The position numbers and the translations under genes were made by a program. DNA of 64,000 nucleotides, taken from NCBI GenBank assembly GCA_029449245.1, contig JANATF010000017.1:434001-498000 (forward strand), read 5' to 3'. Positions 39,711 to 51,437 of the stretch are shown one piece after another (positions within the stretch are counted from its first letter, which is position 1; each line of letters starts with the position of its first letter). Source of the stretch: Mortierella alpina (Eukaryota > Mortierellomycota > Mortierellomycetes > Mortierellales > Mortierellaceae). The notes under the pieces were generated by a model that ran no database searches, was not told the DNA's origin, and saw nothing but the letters and a program-made list of their open reading frames with translations.

Positions 39711-42700
39711 ATGAGGATCCTATGTGTCGCTGAAAAGCCAACCATGTCCAGGTCCCTGGCAGAAATCCTGTCGGGGGGCCAATTCAACTCGGTATGATTT
39801 ACTTTGACGCGTTCGCTCATGGATTCTTTTGCATTGGCCACTCCGCGTCTGACATGCCTCGGCTCTATTCTGTGGAACGTGTCATTGTCCTAGATTCCTA
39901 CAACCGACCAGTACACCAGGAACTTCGAGTTCTCGTACAGACTCGCGAACAATACGCTGGCTCATGTAGTGATGACAGCGGTCCGAGGGCATCTCTTTGG
40001 CACTGACTTCCCTCTTGACCACGGCAGAACCTGGAACAGCTGCGCTCCCGTGGAACTCTTTGACCTCAACATCGTGAAATTCACCTCCCCGGTAGGGCTC
40101 TTGCTTGTTTTGTAGAGGAATGGTTTTTAAACCACAACGCTGACCAACCCTAACGTTCAATGCCTGCTACATACCTGTCCTGTCGCTAGAGTCTTGTGCA
40201 AGTTGAACGGAATCTTCAGGACCAGTCTCGGAATGCAGATCAGGTTATCATTTGGACGGATTGCGACCGAGAGGGAGAAAACATCGGGGCAGAAGTAGCG
40301 GACGTTTGTAGGCGCCAGAATCCGCAGATTACAGTATCTCGTGCCCGCTTCAGTTCAGTCACACCCGCGTGAGTTCATTGATTGCGTTTTCGCACCTAGC
40401 TCGGAACATTTGCGATCGTACAGCTATGGCGTTGTAGGCTAACATCCGACATATTCTTTCTTTCTCTCTCTCTCTGCTCCGCGGTAGTGAAGTGCACAGA
40501 GCAATGCGGAACCCCGTGCAATTGGACATGCGTCAGTCTGAGGCTGTGGATGCGCGTATAGAGCTCGATCTACGGATAGGTGCATCCTTCACGAGATTTC
40601 AGACATTCAGCTTCCAGCGTCGTTATCCTGGACTTGAGGAGGGCGTGATCAGCTACGGTGAGTATCGGCGCCTCGTCGGCTGCTGAATGCATGAGATTCT
40701 GTAACCGCTAGTATTGACATGCAGCGTTTTTCTACCGATCCTTTCTAGGCCCTTGCCAATTCCCAACATTGGGCTTCGTGGTGGACCAATACCAAAGGGT
40801 GGAAAATTTCATCCCGGAGAGCTTTTGGAAGCTGGAACTAAATCACGTCAAGGATGGAGTGGATGCGTCTTTCACTTGGCAACGTGGACATTTATTTGAT
40901 CAGCTGGCCTGTCTAATAATCTATGAAACTTGCCTTGAGACCCCAGGCCCAACTTCAAGGATCACACGAGTGACGGCAAAGCCGGCGACAAGATAGTAGG
41001 TGCCAGTAGGGTCAATGATGATTTCACACCTTCGCGTCTCCTTTGTGGTCGTACCTAATACTTACTTTTCGATTATGATAGCAGGCCGTTACCGCTCACA
41101 ACAGTCGAGCTGCAGAAAAACGGCTCGAAATACCTCTCTATACCTTCGGATGAAGTGATGACTGTGCGTATCATATGCACTGTGCGTCGAGTGGCCCAGA
41201 TAGGTTACGTCCCGAGGAGATTACTCATCCCATTCTTCTCTATGTGTTTGTTCTTAGGCTGCAGAGAGTCTTTATACCAAGGGCTGGATCTCATACCCCA
41301 GAACAGAAACTGACCAGTTCGACCCAAACTATGACTTGATGGCGCTCATAGAAAAGCAGCGACCCAACGAAACCTGGGGCAGGTTTGCACAACGCCTCGC
41401 TGAAGGAGGATATCGCAACCCGAGGAGAGGCAAGAACAATGATCAGGCACATCCTCCCATTCACCCTGTGATGCATACTGCAAATCTAGACGGGAACGAG
41501 AAGAAGGTCTACGAATTCATCACTCGCCGATTTCTTGCATGTTGCGCTGAGGATGCTAAAGGCGACCAGACAGACGTCGAAGCGCAAATACACACAGAGA
41601 TTTTCAAAACGACCGGTCTTATCATCAAGGAGCGAAATTATCTGGACGTATACCCATACGACAAGTGGACAGGAACGGTCTTGCCAAACTTTGAACAGAA
41701 CGAAGAGTTCATTCCTACAGAGTTTTCAATGAAGACGGGCGCTACAAGTCCACCGACACTGCTCACAGAGAGTCAACTTATTGCATTGATGGACAAAAAT
41801 GGAATCGGTAGGACATTGGTATCTATGCAAAAGGGTGAGTTCAAGAATATTCGTAAACATCTAACCTGCCTTCGTACATTCTCAGGTACCGATGCTACCA
41901 TTGCGGAGCACATCAAGACCATCACCAAGCGCGAGTATGTCGTGCGTAGTAAGCGTGACAGGGAGTACGTCTTTACGCCATCGACTCTTGGAATTGCTCT
42001 TGTGGAGGGATACGACAACATTGGACTGGACATGAGTCTTTCCAAGCCGTTTTTGAGGAGCCAGGTACGCTTTTCAGCTCCTTGTCATACTTGGAATTCT
42101 GGGCATAGGATGATGGTGAGGTTGGTGTCGCTTACAGTCGTACTAACGGGATCAAGTCTTTCTTCTTTGTTTGACAGCTGGAAAATAACCTGCGACTTAT
42201 TTGCGCTGGAAGCAAAACCAAGGAGGAGGTTGTCCAGGAAGCCATTGCCATGTATCGGAACGTTTTTGAGATTGTGAACCGAGATAAAAGAGTGCTGCAA
42301 GAGGTAAGGAATGCTGTAGAAAATTATCTTAGTTGATACAGCAGTGGGGTCGCGTCTAACAGCGGGTCTATTGGTTTTTTTGCGAGTAGTCCATGGAGAG
42401 GTATCTAGGACGTGCTCAAGATCCTCCGCCGCCTGGACCACCACGGCCACCTAGACCTCCAGGGCCACAAGGACCGCCTAGACCACCTGGGCCACCTGGT
42501 GCACCAGGCCCACCAGGCCCACCAGGTCCACCAGGCCCATGGGGTGCTCCCGGAGATGATCGTAATATGCCAGGAGGCGGCGGTCGGTTTGCCAACTCGA
42601 ATTTTCGGGATACCACCCCGAATGAAGGTCCCGTTGTCACATGCGACTGTGACAATCGACCTGAGGCTGTTGAACGACGGGTCGTCAAAGAAGGAGAGAA

Positions 42701-43484
42701 TCAAGGACGTCTCTTCTACTGCTGTGCCAAACCCCGTGAACTCCAGTGTGGGTTCTTCCTTTTCAAGAGCGATCGGGAGGACGCACCAGCCGCGGCACCT
42801 CAGCGCCGTGGAGAGAACGCTCTCCCTAGTCGCGCCAACGCGGTAGGCGATATGTCATCGCCTTGGACTTTTTCGCGAATGCTCGTAGTGCAAACTTTCT
42901 CTAACGCGCTTTTCAATTTCTCCTTTACTACAAACAGTCTGACATGGAAAAGTTTCGTCTCCAGTTTATTGCTTCGGATACAGGAGACGCCAAGCCCAGG
43001 TGTAATTGTCAACTGATTGCGATCGAGAAAAAATCAGTCAAGAACAACGGTCGGGCGTACTGGGGCTGCAGCAAGGCTGCAAGAGGGTGTGGGTATTTTG
43101 CGTGGTGTGAAGAACAAGGTCACACAGAGCAGAACGGCTCATCGGGCAGAGGACAGGCACTAGCAACCGGCTCGTCTAGCACATCAGGCAATTGCTTCAA
43201 TTGCTACCAGGTATGTTTCGTATGCAAGCATGTGCTAGGTCCCGCATGAAAATTTTCTTTTACCAACAACCCATGAAACTCTTTATGAGTAGAGCGGTCA
43301 TTATGCCAGCGCGTGCACAGCTCCCCGAGGGTCAGGCAATAACTATAGCGGAGGTGGTGGCTCTTCCGGAGCGCAGCGGAATGGGTCGACCAAAGGAAGG
43401 ACAAAGACTGGCACGAGTCGAGCCGCGACCTCCAAGAGCAAGATAGCGGCTGTGCGTCTTTCCAAAAAGAGTCGCCCAATTTAG
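39711..43484 (+). CDS. TOP3: DNA topoisomerase III (type IA)
   Basis: Twelve exons: 39711-39791, 39894-40091, 40190-40368, 40488-40657, 40749-40995, 41082-41163, 41258-41807, 41886-42064, 42178-42303, 42390-42842, 42938-43210, 43293-43484; 909 residues, all phases agree. It relaxes and decatenates single strands and, with a RecQ helicase and Rmi1, dissolves double Holliday junctions. Toprim residues: E8 in VAEKP and D117/D119/E121 in TDCDREGE. The catalytic tyrosine is Y332 in [12 protein letters not shown]. The C-terminal third has a Gly-Pro-Pro collagen-like tract (about 612-655), two GRF-type zinc fingers (CDCDNRPE...; [12 protein letters not shown]...) and a CCHC knuckle (C841, C844, H849, C854). 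This tail is like animal TOP3A; yeast Top3 lacks it. Confidence 0.95.
42414..42560 (+). repeat. Collagen-like Gly-Pro-Pro coding repeats in TOP3
   Basis: 9-nt units such as ccaccaggc encode PPG triplets ([19 protein letters not shown]). They lie between the catalytic core and the first GRF zinc finger and are flanked by PPRPPRPP. Confidence 0.8.
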
Positions 43485-44057
43485 TTGCCGAAGTTCAATA
43501 GATTCATGGACGTGAAGGTATTCATGCCGCTGGCCAGCATGCATGATAAGCAGCGTGTGGCGGTTTTTCTGAAGGCCAGAACTCTCTGTTTTCTCATGCG
43601 TCTGGATGCCCTTTCACTACGATCAATGGCGCCACACAGAGCACCGTAGTTGTCCCTTTGGAAGGCAGCGTGATTGGCTGGTGCTTGATGAGGCAAAGGT
43701 TGCCGCACTCCAACCCTAGATCATGCCATCGACCGCGGCTGTTTAAAATAGCTGTTGAAATCGTTCTCGGATCGTACGATCTCTCGGCGTGGAGGAAATG
43801 TATATCATAGTGTCTGTTCGACGCGCGTGCTGTGTCCACACCTTCGGCTTTAGATCGCTTCTACGGATTACATAGCATACATGAAACTGGCTCGATGTCC
43901 AGGTTCCTGCGTGGCCTGATCCATTGTTGACAATGGTGTTCTCGCTTATCTTAAAGAAGACAACCACTCCTCTCAGTATAAAAACTGCTGACTCGGCCCT
44001 TTTTTTTCAAGAGATGTCTCACACATCCACGCACGATCAAAACATACACACACCCAT
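43485..44057. other. spacer / HMG-CoA synthase promoter
   Basis: No gene seen. The 3' part holds a TATA box (43977-43984) and a T-run (44001-44008). Confidence 0.5.
43977..43984 (+). promoter_or_regulatory. TATA box of HMG-CoA synthase gene
   Basis: TATAAAAA 74-81 bp upstream of the ATG at 44058, on the sense strand. Confidence 0.5.
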
Positions 44058-45648
44058 ATGCCTCACGACACACCCTTCACTGTCACCCACAACAGGGTCT
44101 TTCCTGCCAACGTGGGTATTCGCGCCTTGGACTTTTATTTTCCCTCCAAAGTAAGCATGCAAGCGCATGGACTGTTCATGCTGATGCAACGGCCTAGCTG
44201 GGAATGAAGAAAAAGAGCTGTTGTCCTCATTTCACACTTTCATGGAATCTAGTTTGTGCGTCAAGACGAACTGGAGGAGGCTGATGGCGTGTCTGCGGGG
44301 AAGTACACGATCGGCTTTGGTCAGACAGAGATGGGGATGTGTGATGACCGCGAAGACATCAATTCAATATCGCTGACTGGTAAGTCTCACGGACCACTGG
44401 CGGCCGAACACGTTTTTGCCAGAAATTTGCCTGTTAAGTCAAAATTCTTCCTCCTCCTTCCTGCATAACTACTACTCAGTTGTTCACAGTCTGATGGAAA
44501 AGTACGGGGTCTCGTTCAGTGACATTGGGTTTCTGGAGGTCGGCACCGAATCTGTCCTTGACAAGTCCAAGTCTGTCAAGACGGTGCTCATGTCCTTGTT
44601 TGAGGAGTCTGGCAACTATGATGTCGAGGGAATCGATAATAAGAATGCGTGCTATGGCGGCACTGCAGGCGTGTTTCATGCAGTCGACTGGATCGAATCC
44701 TCCTCCTGGGACGGCAGGCTCGCACTCATTGTCGCGGCTGATATCGCCACGTACGCTGCAGGACCAGCTCGCCCCACGGGGGGCGCAGGTGCCATCGCCA
44801 TCCTCATTGGGCCTGACGCACCTCTGGTCTTTGACCGAGGCGTACGTGCCTCACACATGAACCATGTATGGGACTTTTACAAACCGGAGCTGGCAAGCGA
44901 ATACCCAGTGGTGGATGGACACTACTCCAACACTTGCTACATCCGCTCACTGGATGCCTGCTACAACCTCTTTTCTGAAAAGTTTTCTAAACTACACCGG
45001 ACAAGTGAACAGGGAGGGCTCTGCAGTCAGGACCTGGATCACGTCCTCTTCCATACGCCGACTTGCAAGCTCGTCCAAAAGGCATTTGGTCGCATGGCCT
45101 ACAACGATATGATTCGCCAGCCCGACAAGGCGTTGTACGCGCCTGTCAAGGAGTTTGTCCAGTTGGGTCTCTCTGACGAGTCGTACAGTAGCAAGGAACT
45201 GGAGCGAGCCATGATGGAGTTTACAAAAGCCGAGTATCAAACCAAGGTGCTGCCGTCGCTCTACTCTGCGACGCACACGGGGAACTGCTACACGGGGACG
45301 TTGTGGGGCTGTTTATGCAGTTTGCTGTCGTCTGGATCGGACGAGGAGGAGCTGTTGAATAAGCGGATTGGAATGTACTCGTATGGGTCAGGGGCGGCGG
45401 CCAGCTTCTTTTCGCTCAAGGTGGTGGGATCGACGGCGGTGTTTAGAGAACATTTGCAGATGGTGGAGCGGTTACAGAAACGCGTCCAGGTCAGTCCTGC
45501 GGTGTTTAAAGAGATCCTGCGATTGCGGGAGACCGCCATTGGAGTCAAGGACTATCATCCGGTGGGGGACGTTGCACTGCTGGCCAAGGGCACGTATTAC
45601 CTGGAACATGTTGACCAGCACTACCGCCGGACATATCGGCGTGTTTGA
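44058..45648 (+). CDS. ERG13: Hydroxymethylglutaryl-CoA synthase (cytosolic)
   Basis: Exons 44058-44150, 44253-44379 and 44480-45648 give 462 residues, the normal length. The enzyme condenses acetyl-CoA with acetoacetyl-CoA to HMG-CoA, the second step of the mevalonate/ergosterol pathway. Recognisable blocks: [41 protein letters not shown], and the catalytic triad E97 (VGTES), C131 ([11 protein letters not shown], the acyl-enzyme nucleophile) and H265 ([11 protein letters not shown]). There is no mitochondrial presequence, so it is the cytosolic form. The C-terminus carries [18 protein letters not shown]. The promoter has a TATA box. Confidence 0.96.
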
Positions 45649-45854
45649 GTGCTGTACTGTACATGTCCAGTATGTAGATATGTAGACGCGAGCTAGAAAT
45701 CAGTTTCGTTTTTGTATCATCTTTTTCTTTGTGTGCTTTGTATGATTTCTTTCTTCAGCCTATCCTTATGGGGACAATCTTGAAGGCATCTGGGCAGTGA
45801 TTTCCTCAGCGCGTCCATGATTTAGAACATGGGTCTGTCGTACTTGAGATATAT

Positions 45855-46295
45855 TTAATAAGCAACGCCCATAAGGTATTCAGCCAAACTCCCAACAGTA
45901 GTGTTGCAATCGCCAGCCTGTACGTTCTCGCTGTGAAAGCCAACAATGACAGCCTGGATGGTTCTGGCACAGCAGACTCTAGTGGTACCGTTGCGGGCGT
46001 ATAGAATGCCATCGTCGGGCCTTCTCAAGACCACGTACCTGGCACCCTCCAAGTACAGACTATTAGTAGCGAGACCAGGTTCGTCGACGAAAGCGGCAGC
46101 TAGTTTCGTGGCTTCGTCGTATCTAACGTTGAAATCAGGGCTGGTGGCCCAGGAGCAGCCGTCGACGCCAAAGATGGCGGCCTTGCTGACCTTGCCGGTG
46201 CCAACGAGGTTGGTGTCAACGTATGATTGCCAAGATATGATGAAGGACGATAAGGATGGTGGGATGGAGGGCGTGGGGAAGAAATAAGAAGCCAT
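45855..46295 (-). CDS. Profilin with altered start (N-terminal extension)
   Basis: Single exon. From the only in-frame ATG (46295) the protein has 146 residues. Residues 21-146 are a complete profilin: SWQSYVDTNLVGTGKVSKAA, IFGVDGCSWATSPDFNV, ATKLAAAF, LYLEGARYVVLRRPDDGILY, TTQ-like RTIQAVIVGFHSENVQAG, LAEYLMGVAY. Profilins bind actin, poly-Pro and phosphoinositides and normally begin Met-Ser-Trp. Here the codon before Ser-Trp is ATA (46236-46238 on the - strand) instead of ATG. Upstream is a T/C-rich stretch that looks like a former 5' leader; read as protein it gives MASYFFPTPSIPPSLSSFI. So the gene either uses the longer start or no longer makes a normal profilin. Lack of introns would fit a retrocopy. 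No stops or frameshifts. Confidence 0.82.
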   Translation of the reverse strand: MASYFFPTPSIPPSLSSFIISWQSYVDTNLVGTGKVSKAAIFGVDGCSWATSPDFNVRYDEATKLAAAFVDEPGLATNSLYLEGARYVVLRRPDDGILYARNGTTRVCCARTIQAVIVGFHSENVQAGDCNTTVGSLAEYLMGVAY

Positions 46296-46644
46296 GGACG
46301 TGCCATATGGACGTGCCACGACAGCAGAGGAGTGTGACGCGCCAAATTAGAATTACCAAGCCTTGGAAATGGGAGGAGTGTGACGCGACAAATAAAAAAT
46401 CGAGATGAGCTCAAAGAACAGCCTGTCCGCCAGTCATCCGATTTCTCCATCATCCCTTTCGCTCCTCCGCGCACGCCCTCATCATCTCATCATCCTCGCT
46501 GTTCTCCTGCTCTGCCTCGGGACACCATCTGCCCTCTCCTTCCCCTCCAGCACCCTGAGCGCGCCTGCATCCGTCTGATTGCTCGTTGAGCGCACACCCT
46601 CCATCCTTGGTTGCCTCCACACACACACACACTCATCCGCCAAG
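46296..46644. other. divergent spacer, profilin (-) and alpha-COP (+)
   Basis: 349 bp without a gene. Contains the 21-bp direct repeat near the profilin side and an (AC)n-like run (46616-46632) just before the alpha-COP ATG. Confidence 0.5.
46327..46393. promoter_or_regulatory. 21-bp direct repeat in the profilin/alpha-COP divergent promoter
   Basis: gaggagtgtgacgcgccaaa at 46327 recurs at 46373 with one change (c to a), 46 bp apart, about 4.5 helical turns. It lies 30-100 bp upstream of profilin and about 250-320 bp upstream of alpha-COP. The core GTGACGCG may be a transcription-factor site (inference). Confidence 0.45.
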
Positions 46645-49600
46645 ATGCAGATGCTAACAAAGGTACAGCGCGAGCGCACCTTGCTCTTAACACGCACGCA
46701 ATCACAAAGGCAGAAAAGACGCCTCTCGTCGTGGTCCTCATCTCTCTGCTGCTTCATCTGATAGTTCGAGTCCAAGAGCAACCGCGTCAAGGGAATCGCT
46801 TTCCATCCCAAGCGTCCCTGGATCCTTGCCGCTCTGCATAATGGCTCTGTCCAACTGTGGGACTACAGGATGGGCACACTCCTGGATCGCTTCGATGAGC
46901 ACGATGGTACGTTCAAGCCCGCGTCTTGAGAGGAGGGCTGAATCTGGCTGTGAATCCCTGATGATTGTAATTTGCGCGCTCATCATCTCTTCACGTCGCA
47001 TGCACTTTGTTAGGTCCTGTGCGAGGAGTGGCATTCCATCCTTCGCAGCCGCTCTTTGTGTCTGCAGGAGACGACTACAAGATCAAGGTCTGGAACTACA
47101 AGACTCGTCGCTGTCAGTTCACCTTGACAGGACATCTGGATTATGTCCGCACCGTGTATTTCCACCACGAGTACCCGTGGATCCTCAGTTGCTCGGACGA
47201 CCAGACCATCCGCATCTGGAACTGGCAGTCCAGGAACTGCATCGCCATCCTCACTGGACACAACCACTACGTCATGAGCGCACAGTTCCATCCCAAGGAG
47301 GACCTGATCGTCTCGGCCTCGCTGGACCAGACCGTCCGTGTGTGGGATATCTCGGGTGAGTCTTTTGTTTAGCCCAAGCATCCATCCTGGACTGAACACG
47401 CAAAACACTGGACAGAGTTACTGACCCTATTCGCCCCATCTACTATACAGGACTGAGAAAGAAGAACGCCGCACCAGGAACTGTGTCATACGACGAAAGC
47501 GCGCACCGTGCATCGCAGCAGGCTGATATCTTTGGTAGCACTGATGCTATTGTCAAGTATGTGCTTGAGGGCCATGACCGCAGCGTTAACTGGGCCACAT
47601 TCCACCCGACTCTGCCTTTGATTGTGTCTGCGGGTGACGATCGCCAAGTGAAGCTTTGGAGAATGAATGGTATGGTATTAATGAATCCATGGATGTTGGC
47701 CGTGAATACAATTCTATCAGGAACATGTGCTGATAGATAGTTCCTTGTCCAATCTCTTGCATCTCTTTTCACCCGCTATCCAGAAACCAAGGCATGGGAG
47801 GTCGATACTTGCAGAGGCCATACCAACAACGTGTCATGCACAATCTTCCACCAGCGTCAGGAACTCATCATTTCCGTGGCAGAGGACAAGTGCATTCGCG
47901 TTTGGGATATGTCCAAGCGCACGGCTGTGCAGACGTTCCGCCGTGAGCACGACCGATTCTGGGCACTCACTGCCCATCCTGAGCTCAACTTGTTTGCTGC
48001 TGGACATGACAATGGTCTGATTGTGTTCAAGCTGGAGAGAGAGCGACCCGCATATGCTGTGCACCAGTCGAACCTCTTCTACATCAAGGACAAGTACTTG
48101 CGCGTGTACGACTATGCTACCTCTCAGGACACGGCCGTGCTGTCGGTCCGCAGAACCGGATCGCAGTTTGTGCAGCCAAGAGCGCTCTCCTACAACCCCG
48201 CTGAGCGCGCAGTGCTCATCACATCGACCGTTGACGGGGGCACGTACGAGCTTTACAACCTCCCCAAGGATTATGGCGGAGAGGCTAGAGAGCCCTCCAA
48301 CGACGGCCAGCGCGGCTCTGGTAATTCGGCCATCTTTATTGCTCGCAACCGTTTTGCTGTTTTGGAGAAGGCTAGCCAGACCATCACGATCCGCGATTTG
48401 CAAAACAACAGCACAAAGTCGTTCAAGACACCCAGTGTGGTCAACGAGATCTTTTATGCCGGAACTGGACAGCTTTTGCTGAGCACGCCCACATCGGTGA
48501 TCCTCTTCGACATTCAACAGCGCAGAACCATTTCAGAGGTGACAACCCCACCCGTCAAGTATGTTGTTTGGTCGGCCGACATGTCGTATGTTGCTCTGCT
48601 GAGCAAGCACACCATCACGATTGCCACAAAGTCGCTGGAGCAGATGTGCCTCATTCACGAGACGATCCGCATCAAGAGCGCTGCGTGGGACGACAGCGGA
48701 ATTCTGATCTACTCGACCTTGAACCACATCAAGTACGCGCTCCCTCAGGGCGACAACGGTATCATCCGCACTCTTGAGCAACCCATCTACTTGACCCGCA
48801 TCAAGGGCAAGAATGTGTACTGCCTCGATCGTGACGGCAAGACCCGCGCCATTGCCATAGACCCAACCGAGTATCGCTTCAAGCAGGCCCTGACCAAGCG
48901 CAACTATGACGAGGTCCTGCAGATCATCCGCAACTCCAACCTGGTGGGTCAGTCGATTATTGCTTATCTGCAAAAGAAGGGCTACCCAGAGATTGCACTC
49001 CACTTTGTGCGTGAGGACAAGACCCGATTCGACCTTGCGTTAGAGTGCGGCAACCTGGAGATTGGTCTGGAGACTGCCAAGGCCATGGACAAGGAGGACT
49101 GCTGGGTCAAGCTCGCTCAGGAGGCACTTCGACAGGGCAACCACCAGATTGTCGAGATGTGCTACCAGCGCATCAAGAACTTTGACAGACTGTCGTTCTT
49201 GTACTTGGCGACAGGAAACTCGGACAAGCTGTCCAAGATGCTCAAGATTGCTGAGCTCCGTGGTGATGCCATGTCTCGATTCCACAACTCGCTCTTCCTT
49301 GGCAATGTTGAGGAGCGCATCCGCTTGCTGAAGGAGGTTGGTCAAGGTGAGTGTCCCAGAGCGACAATTTTTGTGCGGTTTTGTCATGAGGCATGTGCAA
49401 TGTATTGTAAGCAGTTGCCCTGATGACTAATGGTCATATTTTCTTATGCGGTTTCTAGCACCCCTGGCCTACTTGACTGCAAGAACTCACGGACTTCATG
49501 AGGTCGCAGAGGAGATTTTGGAGAACAGTGGTATGACGCTGGAAGATGTTGCTGATCTTCCCAGCCAGGGCACCCTTCTCGTCCCTCCCAGACCTTTGAT

Positions 49601-51087
49601 GAGAGTGCACGATTCGAACTGGCCACAGTTGGCAGTCTCCCGCAGCTACTTTGAAGGCGCATTCACTGGAGATATGGAAGGTGTAGCTCCTCAGGCGCCA
49701 GTGGCGATGGAGCCCGAACCCCAGGAAGACCAATGGGGTATGGACGACGAATTCAGCATCCCTGCTTTGGATCATAAGGGAGCCTCGCTGGCACCCATCG
49801 GAAACGATGCTTTGGATATGGATGGCGATGGTGGATGGGACATGGATGCTGATCTGGCGGCAGAGCTGCATGCAGAGACTGGAGCCATTGTGGCCGAGGA
49901 CAGCGGACTGACGATTCCTGTTGCAGGACAGAGTGAGGCCGAGATCTGGTGTCAAAACTCTCCTCTCGCTGCGGATCACGTTGCCGCAGGCGCCTTTGAG
50001 TCTGCTATGCAGGTACGTTTAATGAGAATGGCCTTTGTCATGGCTTTTAGAATGCTGTAATGAGTGGGAGGTCTCTGACAATCGCTTTCGTTCTATCACA
50101 ATCCCTTTTTATCAATCGTCTTTGCTAACGGAACATTGTAGCTCCTCAACCGCCAAGTGGGAGCCGTCAACTTTGAACCTTTGAAGGATCAGTTCCTTTC
50201 CATCTTCCAGGCCAGCAGGGCGATTGTGACTGGAAATGAAGGCATGCCATCGATCATGGTACCTGTTCGTCGCAACCCTAAAGAGACTGACCAGAGGAGA
50301 GCTCTGCCAGTGCTCACCAAGAGCTTCCAATCGTTGCTGACCAAGGAGCTGCAGGAGGCGTATAAGGCAACGACGTCCAACAAGATCGTTGAGGCATGCA
50401 CGCTGTTTAGAAGCATTCTCCATTCTCTGCTGTTGACTATTGTAACCCAGTCCAGCGAAGCTGATGAGGTATGTTAACGCACCACATCTATTGTATGTGA
50501 GGTGATGACCGCGTCAAGTACCAGTGATCTAATCGCTGTATCTGTTCCAACTTTTTTTCATTTTGTAGGTGCTTCAGCTTGTGGGAGTGTGTCGCGAGTA
50601 CATTGTAGGTTTAAGCATCGAACTGTCCCGTCGTGAGGGACAGAATGATACTTCGCCAGAAGGTATCAAGAGAATGCTCGAGCTCGCTGCCTACTTCACT
50701 GGTGTCCAGTTGCAACCCAAACACATGATTATCAGTTTGCGCACGGCCATGACAGCCTGCTATAAGCACAAGAACCTGCAGTCGGCACAGACGTTTGCAC
50801 GTCGCCTCCTCGAGCTCGCCCCCCCAGGACAAGCAGCGACGCTTGCAAGGCAGATCCAGCAGGTTGCCGAGCGCAACCCTCGCGACGAGATCCAGCTGGA
50901 TTATGACCAGTACAACTCGTTTGTTGTCTGCGGTATCTCGTACACGCCGATCTATCGCGGATCGCCCAGTGTACAGTGCCCGTACTGCCGCGCTCACTTC
51001 AAGCCCGAGTTCCAAGGCAACCTCTGCACCATTTGCGATATCTCCCAGATTGGAGGTACCGGCACCGGCATGATGGTGATGCCTTGA
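46645..51087 (+). CDS. COP1: Coatomer subunit alpha (alpha-COP)
   Basis: Eight exons: 46645-46662, 46765-46906, 47014-47355, 47451-47669, 47784-49346, 49459-50012, 50142-50468, 50569-51087; 1,227 residues, close to yeast and human alpha-COP. It is part of the COPI coat (with beta' and epsilon) that carries vesicles from Golgi to ER. The N-terminus [20 protein letters not shown] opens the first WD40 propeller ([40 protein letters not shown]), which binds KKXX/KXKXX cargo tails. A second propeller and an alpha-solenoid follow ([20 protein letters not shown]). The C-terminal domain contains [16 protein letters not shown] and ends with the paired cysteine motif [20 protein letters not shown], which binds epsilon-COP. 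Exon 1 has only six codons. Confidence 0.96.
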
Positions 51088-51437
51088 TGAGTAGATGGTG
51101 TCTATTGGTAAAGTTTTAATGTCATAAAAAAAGATCGTCTCAGTCCGCCGCGCGCACCGCATAATATGTGTTTCGCGTCTTTACTACGCTTCCGCTCGTA
51201 ACCCGTCCGGTTGCCCCGGGAGGTTGCCACAGGAGCCGTGTTTCAGTGAACGGGGTCTGGGAACCACATGAAGAAAAAAAAAGCTGTCTCGGTCTTTTTG
51301 ACGGGATCCCTCTCACGCAAGCGACTCTTCAGTCTCTTTTGCTTTGCCAATTATTTTCCGCAGCTCCACAAGACTTGTAACCGCACCATTCAACAAAAAA
51401 CAAAGCAGCATCGCTTTTTTTTATTTCTTCTCTGACA
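51088..51437. other. intergenic spacer
   Basis: 350 bp between alpha-COP stop and the next ATG on the same strand; A-run at 51274-51282 and T-run at 51415-51423. No gene seen. Confidence 0.5.
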
